From NCBI RefSeq assembly GCF_900446215.1, contig NZ_UAQZ01000012.1, positions 372,001 through 436,000 of the forward strand: a DNA stretch of 64,000 nt. Reading direction: 5' to 3'. Below the pieces are notes generated by a model. The model was not told where the DNA came from and did no database searches. It saw only the letters and a list, made by a program, of their open reading frames with translations. Within the stretch, counting starts at the first letter, position 1; the number at the start of each line of letters is the position of its first letter. The DNA comes from Burkholderia cenocepacia (GTDB taxonomy: Bacteria; Pseudomonadota; Gammaproteobacteria; Burkholderiales; Burkholderiaceae). Of this stretch, positions 57,445 to 64,000 are shown in pieces. A program made the position numbers and the translations under genes.

Positions 57445-58404
57445 ATGACGCTGACTGAATTGAAATACATCGTCGCGGTTGCGCGCGAGCGGCATTTCGG
57501 CCGCGCGGCCGAAGCGTGCTTCGTGAGCCAGCCGACGCTCTCGGTGGCGATCAAGAAGCTCGAAGACGAGCTCAACGTGCAGATTTTCGAGCGCGGCGCG
57601 AGCGAAGTGAGCGTGACGCCGATCGGCGACCAGATCGTCACCCAGGCGCAGCGCGTGCTGGAGCAGACCTTCGCGATCAAGGAGATCGCGAAGCAGGGCA
57701 AGGACCCGCTCGTCGGCCCGTTCCGCCTCGGCGTGATCTACACGATCGGGCCGTACCTGCTGCCGACGCTCGTCAAGCAGATGATCCAGCGTGTCCCGCA
57801 GATGCCGCTGATGCTGCAGGAGAACTACACGCTGAAGCTGCTCGAACTGCTGAAGCAGGGCGAGATCGACGCCGCGATCATGGCGCTGCCGTTCCCCGAA
57901 ACCGGCCTGATGGTGCGGCCGCTGTACGACGAGCCGTTCGTCGTCGCGCTGCCGGCGGGCCACCCGTGGGAGAAGCGCGACGAGATCGACGCCGAGGACC
58001 TGAAGCAGGAAACCATGCTGCTGCTCGGCAACGGCCACTGCTTCCGCGATCACGTGCTCGGCGTGTGTCCGGAACTGATGCGCTTCTCGCAGACGGCCGA
58101 CGGCATCCAGAAGACCTTCGAGGGCTCGTCGCTCGAAACCATTCGCCACATGGTCGCGAGCGGCGTCGGCATCACGGTGCTGCCGCGGATGTCGGTCGCC
58201 GAGATCGGCCCGCGCGCGAACGGTCCCGATGCCGAACTGCTGTCGTACGTGCCGTTCAACGAACCGGTGCCCGATCGGCGTGTGGTGCTCGTATGGCGCA
58301 AGAGCTTCACGCGGATGCCCGCGATCGACGCGATCAGCGACGCCATCTCTGCCTGCGAGCTGCCCGGCGTCGCGAAGCTCGACATGCCGGCCACGATGAA
58401 TTGA
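57445..58404 (+). CDS. oxyR: Peroxide-sensing LysR-type regulator OxyR
   Basis: 319 residues (E. coli 305). N-terminal LysR winged helix (LTELKYIVAVARERHFGRAAEA; SQPTLSVAIKKLEDEL near 28). The regulatory domain has the two redox cysteines in GNGHCFRDHVLGVCPE near 198-207, the disulfide switch that distinguishes OxyR from other LysR proteins, and GSSLETIRHMVASGVGITVLP near 228. Controls peroxide defence genes; katG and dps lie immediately downstream on the same strand. A terminator directly follows, so it is its own transcription unit. Confidence 0.96.
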   Translation: MTLTELKYIVAVARERHFGRAAEACFVSQPTLSVAIKKLEDELNVQIFERGASEVSVTPIGDQIVTQAQRVLEQTFAIKEIAKQGKDPLVGPFRLGVIYTIGPYLLPTLVKQMIQRVPQMPLMLQENYTLKLLELLKQGEIDAAIMALPFPETGLMVRPLYDEPFVVALPAGHPWEKRDEIDAEDLKQETMLLLGNGHCFRDHVLGVCPELMRFSQTADGIQKTFEGSSLETIRHMVASGVGITVLPRMSVAEIGPRANGPDAELLSYVPFNEPVPDRRVVLVWRKSFTRMPAIDAISDAISACELPGVAKLDMPATMN

Positions 58405-58435
58405 CGCCCGCGCATGCGGGTGTGGCGGCATGATG

Positions 58436-58465
58436 AACGGGGCCTTGCGGCCCCGTTTATTTTTC
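58436..58465 (+). terminator. Intrinsic terminator of oxyR
   Basis: AACGGGGCC / GGCCCCGTT stem with a TTGC loop, followed by TATTTTT. Confidence 0.93.
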
Positions 58466-58473
58466 CCTATCGC

Positions 58474-58521
58474 ATAGATGAAATTTATCAAATTCAAATA
58501 ATTGATAGATGAAGATAGAAT
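58474..58521 (+). promoter_or_regulatory. Probable katG promoter with OxyR-like repeats
   Basis: TTCAAA at 58493-58498 and TAGAAT at 58516-58521, spacer 17. ATAGATGAA occurs twice (58474-58482 and 58505-58513), 31 bases apart, that is three helical turns, and TTAT sits seven bases after the first ATAG. Candidate OxyR-activated promoter giving a leader of about 500 bases before katG. Confidence 0.5.
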
Positions 58522-58592
58522 CCTCTACATGGATCGGCGTCGTAGCCGACGTGCGGGATGCACGTTGAATGCAAACGTCAAAGGAGGATGTT

Positions 58593-58730
58593 ATGATGCG
58601 GTCGGTATTGCAGCACGCGCAACGGAACATCCCGTCGCGCGACATGGTCGTACATCGCGCCAGGGCGGCGGTTCGCGGCCTGCGTCCGATTGCGTTCGCG
58701 TACCTGGCGGACCGTGTGTATGGCGGATGA
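58593..58730 (+). CDS. Small ORF in the katG leader, 45 residues
   Basis: Tandem ATGs at 58593 and 58596 follow AAAGGAGG at 58580-58587, one of the strongest ribosome sites in the window. The peptide begins MMRSVLQHAQ and ends ADRVYGG. It is basic with a short hydrophobic patch (LRPIAFAYLAD). No homology is recognised. It lies between the putative katG promoter and katG, so it may be translated only under peroxide stress. It could be a real small protein or a leader peptide; coding status is unproven. Confidence 0.45.
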   Translation: MMRSVLQHAQRNIPSRDMVVHRARAAVRGLRPIAFAYLADRVYGG

Positions 58731-58796
58731 GTGCCGCCGCGCACCGGTTCTGTGTTCCCCCGATTCACCCGCCGTCAAGCCATGAGGGAGCATTGC

Positions 58797-58925
58797 ATGT
58801 CCGATACACGAAAAACCACCCGCCGCGCCGGCATGACGACTGCCGGCCGCCGCGTCCCCGAGCGCCCCGCCTGCGGCGCGTTGCAGCGGGAACGCGTGCC
58901 GAAGGCCGCGCACGACATCCCGTAG
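58797..58925 (+). CDS. Possible second small ORF in the katG leader, 42 residues
   Basis: ATG 58797 follows GAGGGAG by six bases. The peptide (MSDTRKTTRRAG..., ending AHDIP) is basic and Arg/Thr/Pro-rich with no hydrophobic segment and one Cys. It sits about 100 bases before katG, whose own ribosome site is separate. No family recognised; high local GC makes a chance frame quite possible, and the good ribosome site is the only positive evidence. Confidence 0.3.
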   Translation: MSDTRKTTRRAGMTTAGRRVPERPACGALQRERVPKAAHDIP

Positions 58926-59014
58926 TACGACAGGAGAAGCCGCCTGTTCCGTTTCTTACCCCCCGCAATGCTCCACGAACCGCGCCCGGCACGTGGGGGC
59001 CTACGAGCAAGTAA

Positions 59015-61213
<2,199 letters not shown>

Positions 61214-61261
61214 ACCTGGCCGTGATGCGGTGATGCAGTAAAGCAGTGATGCAGTAACCTG

Positions 61262-61292
61262 AAACGGCCGGTCGAACGACCGGCCGTTTCTT
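61262..61292 (+). terminator. Hairpin/terminator after katG
   Basis: AAACGGCCGGTCG / CGACCGGCCGTTT perfect palindrome around AA, followed by CTTCTC rather than a long T run. May allow partial readthrough to the small gene and dps. Confidence 0.75.
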
Positions 61293-61323
61293 CTCGGAAC
61301 GATGTCTTGTCGAAGGAGTGACC

Positions 61324-61494
61324 ATGACGCAAATGATGCTCAACATGCGTGCCGCCGCGTCGCCCATTCTGCGCTCGCCGGTCGAACTGGCGCGCTACGC
61401 CGTCGGCTTCGCGATCGTCGTCGGCGGGGCGGTGGAGCTGGTCTCGCAGGCGCTGCACGCGCTCGCGCCGGTCGTGTCGGCCGCAGGCGGCTGA
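61324..61494 (+). CDS. Small hydrophobic protein between katG and dps, 56 residues
   Basis: ATG 61324 follows GAAGGAG (61312-61318) by five bases, giving MTQMMLNMRAAASP... and a stop at 61492-61494. Residues about 20-50 (ARYAVGFAIVVGGAVELVSQ and onward) form one long hydrophobic or amphipathic helix, so a single-pass membrane peptide is likely. It is too short for routine gene calling. Position inside the OxyR-type katG-dps block suggests a stress-linked role, which is inference. No family recognised. Confidence 0.65.
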   Translation: MTQMMLNMRAAASPILRSPVELARYAVGFAIVVGGAVELVSQALHALAPVVSAAGG

Positions 61495-61632
61495 CGACAA
61501 CGATGGCAGCGAGGGCAGCGACGATTTCGCGACGCTAGACTGGCGAGTCGCGAACGGATGCCGCGCGACGCGGCATGCGGATTGCTCGACGCATTTTCGC
61601 CGGTTCAACATTTCGAATGAGGAGTCCCGAAG

Positions 61633-62121
61633 ATGGCCAAGAAAGGCAACGCCACGCAGATCAACATCGGTATCAGCGACAAGGACCGCAAGAACATCGC
61701 GGACGGCCTGTCGCGCCTGCTCGCCGATACGTTTTCGCTGTACCTGAAGACCCACAATTTCCACTGGAACGTGACCGGACCGATGTTCAACACGCTGCAC
61801 CTGATGTTCGAGGAGCAGTACAACGAACTGTGGCTCGCGGTCGATTCCGTCGCGGAACGCATTCGCACGCTGGGCGTCGTCGCGCCCGGCACGTTCGGCG
61901 AGTTCGCGAAACTGTCGTCGGTGCCGGAAGCGAAGGGCGTGCCGGCCGCCGAGGAAATGATCCGTCAGCTCGTCGAAGGGCACGAGGCGGTCGTGCGCAC
62001 CGCGCGTGAAATCTTCCCCATCGCCGATGCGGCGAGCGACGAGCCGACCGCGGACCTGCTGACCCAGCGCCTGCAGACGCATGAAAAGACCGCATGGATG
62101 CTGCGGTCGCTGCTCGCGTAA
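61633..62121 (+). CDS. dps: Dps-family DNA-binding ferritin
   Basis: 162 residues (E. coli 167). Dodecameric mini-ferritin that oxidises iron with H2O2 and stores it, protecting DNA. Inter-subunit ferroxidase ligands are present: two His in [11 protein letters not shown] near 40-45, and Asp/Glu in the [12 protein letters not shown] helix near 70-78. The [14 protein letters not shown] loop and Gln/Leu-rich last helix are typical. The N-terminal tail has three Lys residues (MAKKGNATQ) that could contact DNA. GAGGAGTCC precedes the ATG. Third part of the oxyR-katG-dps cluster. Confidence 0.95.
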   Translation: MAKKGNATQINIGISDKDRKNIADGLSRLLADTFSLYLKTHNFHWNVTGPMFNTLHLMFEEQYNELWLAVDSVAERIRTLGVVAPGTFGEFAKLSSVPEAKGVPAAEEMIRQLVEGHEAVVRTAREIFPIADAASDEPTADLLTQRLQTHEKTAWMLRSLLA

Positions 62122-62327
62122 GCCGCACGCGGCCGGGGACGGCAGCCGGCCTGCTTCGGAGCGGCTTTGCATCTGTCCCCGGATTGATGCGCGCCGCTGC
62201 GTGGCCGCGCGTAGCGGGTCGCGGCGGCCCGCCGGCCCGCTGCGGTCACCGGCGGCGCGTCGTGCCGACATGACGCGAAGCACCGCTCGGCTCTAAAATG
62301 CCGGGATTCTCTTCCCGGTGTTTCGCC

Positions 62328-63191
62328 ATGCTTGCCCGCTTTCCCCTGTATCTGCGGCTCGTCCGGATGGACAAGCCGATCGGCAGCCTGCTGCTGCTGT
62401 GGCCGACGCTCAACGCGCTGTGGATCGCGTCGGACGGCCACCCGCGCTGGCCGCTGCTCGTGATCTTCACGCTCGGCACGCTGCTGATGCGCTCGGCCGG
62501 CTGCGCGATGAACGACTACGCCGACCGCGATTTCGACCGTCACGTGAAGCGCACGGCCGACCGGCCGCTGACGTCCGGCAAGATCCACGCATGGGAAGCC
62601 GTCGCGATCGCGGTCGGGCTGTCGTTCATCGCGTTTTTGCTGATCCTGCCGCTCAATACGCTGACGAAACAATTGTCGGTCGTCGCGCTGTTCGTCGCCG
62701 GCTCCTATCCGTTCATGAAGCGCTTCTTCGCGATTCCGCAGGCGTATCTCGGCATCGCGTTCGGCTTCGGCATCCCGATGGCGTTCGCGGCCGTACAGGA
62801 TACGGTGCCGATGCTGGCGTGGGTGATGCTGGTCGCGAACATCTTCTGGTCGGTCGCGTACGACACCGAATATGCGATGGTCGATCGCGACGACGACATC
62901 AAGATCGGCATCCGCACGTCCGCGCTGACGTTCGGCCGTTTCGACGTCGCGGCCGTGATTGCGTGCTACGCGATGACGCTCGGCATCTACGTGTGGATCG
63001 GCGTGACGCTCGGCTTCGGTCCCGCGTACTGGGTGGGCTGGGCGGCGGCGCTCGGCTGCGCGTTGTATCACTACACGCTGATCAAGGACCGCGAACGGAT
63101 GCCGTGCTTCGCGGCGTTCCGCCACAACAACTGGCTGGGCGGCGTGCTGTTCGCGGGCATCGCCGCGCATTACCTGCTGGCGGGCAACTGA
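62328..63191 (+). CDS. ubiA: 4-hydroxybenzoate octaprenyltransferase
   Basis: 287 residues from ATG 62328 (E. coli 290); the frame could extend 10 codons to 62298 but this overlaps the likely promoter (TAAAAT at 62294-62299) and leader hairpin. Attaches the polyprenyl tail to 4-hydroxybenzoate in ubiquinone synthesis. Membrane protein with about eight helices. The two Asp-rich motifs [15 protein letters not shown] near 62 and [16 protein letters not shown] near 182 bind prenyl diphosphate-magnesium. A small hairpin (CCGGGA/TCCCGG, 62301-62318) sits in the leader. Confidence 0.96.
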   Translation: MLARFPLYLRLVRMDKPIGSLLLLWPTLNALWIASDGHPRWPLLVIFTLGTLLMRSAGCAMNDYADRDFDRHVKRTADRPLTSGKIHAWEAVAIAVGLSFIAFLLILPLNTLTKQLSVVALFVAGSYPFMKRFFAIPQAYLGIAFGFGIPMAFAAVQDTVPMLAWVMLVANIFWSVAYDTEYAMVDRDDDIKIGIRTSALTFGRFDVAAVIACYAMTLGIYVWIGVTLGFGPAYWVGWAAALGCALYHYTLIKDRERMPCFAAFRHNNWLGGVLFAGIAAHYLLAGN

Positions 63192-63227
63192 ACGACACAC
63201 CGCGCGCTCTTTCTCGCGGCGCCAACG

Positions 63228-63255
63228 AAAAAGCGACCTGACGGTCGCTTTTTTT
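63228..63255 (+). terminator. Intrinsic terminator of ubiA
   Basis: AAAAAGCGACC / GGTCGCTTTTT stem around TGAC with a seven-T run. The IS66 end begins 21 bases downstream, so the insertion left ubiA expression intact. Confidence 0.93.
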
Positions 63256-63276
63256 ACATCCGGCGCCGGCATGACC

Positions 63277-64000
63277 GTAAGCGCCCGAGCAGTACCGTAG
63301 TGCAGGTTGTTGACCGCGGAGCTCCGCGACGCTATCGGATGGGCTCGACGCGAGCAGTAGGCGGCAGCGATGGTGCGACGTTCCACGGGAGCAGTTCGTC
63401 GACCCGGTTGGCCGGATGGTCGGCGATGCGCTCGAGCACGTAGGCGAGATACGCCTCGGGATCGAGGCCGTTCAGACGTGCCGTGCCGATCAGGCTGTAC
63501 ATCGCGGCGGCACGTTCGCCGCCAGAGTCGGCGCCGGCGAACAGATAGTTCCGCCGTCCGAGAGCGACGCCTCGCAATGCTCGCTCGGCGATCAGGTTGT
63601 CGATCTCCGTACACCCATCGCTGCAGTAGTAGACGAGCGCCGGCCAGCGATTCAGCGCGTACCGAATCGCCTTGGTCGTGTCAGATTTTGCAGAGAGCGT
63701 GGCAAGCGTCGCTTCGAACCAGCGCTTCATGTCGTCGAGTAGCGGCACCGCCCGCGCTTGGCGCACACTGCGCCGTTCGTCGGGCGGCTTGCCGCGGATC
63801 TGCTCTTCGATCTTGTAGAGCGCACCGATCCGCCGCAGCGCCTCCTCCGTCACGGCGTTGGGGCGCACCGCATGCAGGTCGTGGATCTTCCGGCGCGCGT
63901 GAGCCATACATGCGGCTTCCTGGACGCGGCCGTCGAGATACAGCTCGGCATAGCCAGCGAACGCGTCAGCCTGCAGCACGCCGGCGAAGTCAGCGAGATG
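63277..64000. mobile_element. IS66-family insertion sequence, one end (continues past right edge)
   Basis: The sequence from 63277 begins GTAAGCGCCC, as expected for IS66-family terminal inverted repeats, 55 bases outside the transposase stop codon. The preceding eight bases (GCATGACC, 63269-63276) are the predicted left copy of the 8-bp target duplication; the other copy lies outside the window. Only the transposase end of the element is visible. Confidence 0.8.
63332..64000 (-). CDS. IS66 family transposase (TnpC), C-terminal part
   Basis: 223 codons visible, open to the right edge, so the N-terminal part lies beyond 64000. Matches the IS66 DDE transposase: AGVLQADAFAGYAELY carries the second catalytic Asp, AACMAHARRKIHDLH follows, and IAERALRGVALGRRNYLFAGADSGGERAAA supplies the catalytic Glu. 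The last 40 residues (IGTARLNGLDPEAYLAYVLERIADHP) are the IS66 C-terminal domain. No frameshift or stop is seen in this part. TnpA and TnpB accessory genes would lie outside the window. Confidence 0.93.
   Translation of the reverse strand, partial: HLADFAGVLQADAFAGYAELYLDGRVQEAACMAHARRKIHDLHAVRPNAVTEEALRRIGALYKIEEQIRGKPPDERRSVRQARAVPLLDDMKRWFEATLATLSAKSDTTKAIRYALNRWPALVYYCSDGCTEIDNLIAERALRGVALGRRNYLFAGADSGGERAAAMYSLIGTARLNGLDPEAYLAYVLERIADHPANRVDELLPWNVAPSLPPTARVEPIR

Overview
The window is GC-rich chromosomal DNA from a betaproteobacterium, almost certainly a Burkholderia (most likely Burkholderia cepacia complex, main chromosome). This rests on the codon use, the three-subunit transhydrogenase, the oxyR-katG-dps-ubiA order, rplM-rpsI-erpA-anmK-tyrS-dtd, and dusB-fis-purH followed by ruvCAB. 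It is an assignment from gene content, not from a database comparison. Most of the window is core housekeeping DNA. I found no CRISPR array, tRNA, rRNA, prophage or recognisable defence system.

Layout. 1-2559 (minus): the 5' part of a large ESPR-type autotransporter adhesin that runs off the left edge, followed by a gene-free AT-richer stretch. 3175-6720: a class II glutamine amidotransferase, dihydroorotase (pyrC), a DUF3025 gene and the RNase P RNA. 6737-9723: an OsmC-like gene, a well-defined orphan small RNA, a DUF1090 gene, the rplM-rpsI operon and erpA. 9768-13441: anmK, then tyrS-dtd-phosphatase. 13504-24034 (all minus): a ParB-fold lipoprotein, an MpaB/DUF2236 oxygenase, ruvB, ruvA, ruvC, purH, fis, dusB, a UbiH-family hydroxylase and pepP. 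24222-31564: a glutathione S-transferase, a glutamate-synthase-like protein, nudJ-mnmA and pntAA-pntAB-pntB. 31653-35791 is a small accessory and regulatory block: LysR/nitrilase, WYL regulator/VOC protein, and ArsR/SRPBCC with a clear palindromic operator. 35865-43543 (minus): an RlmL-like methyltransferase, a Gcr 'recombinase-like' membrane protein, and a pqiA-pqiA-pqiB-pqiC envelope lipid-transport operon. 43803-48595: cytochrome b561 with two YceI proteins, an MHS-family transporter and an S41 protease. 48802-54828 (minus): queA-tgt-yajC-secD-secF. 54996-63191: recG, the oxyR/katG/dps peroxide-defence block with three small ORFs, and ubiA. 63277-64000: one end of an IS66-family insertion sequence cut by the window edge.

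Functional themes. Holliday-junction repair (RuvABC, RecG), protein export (SecDF-YajC), tRNA modification (QueA, Tgt, MnmA, DusB, Dtd as proofreader), quinone biosynthesis (UbiA, UbiH-like), peroxide stress (OxyR, KatG, Dps) and envelope maintenance (Pqi, AnmK) account for most genes. The non-routine items are the anti-Shine-Dalgarno-type small RNA at 7475-7566, the small ORFs around katG, the operator palindromes at 34919-34978, the split PqiA pair, the exported ParB-fold protein and the IS66 junction.
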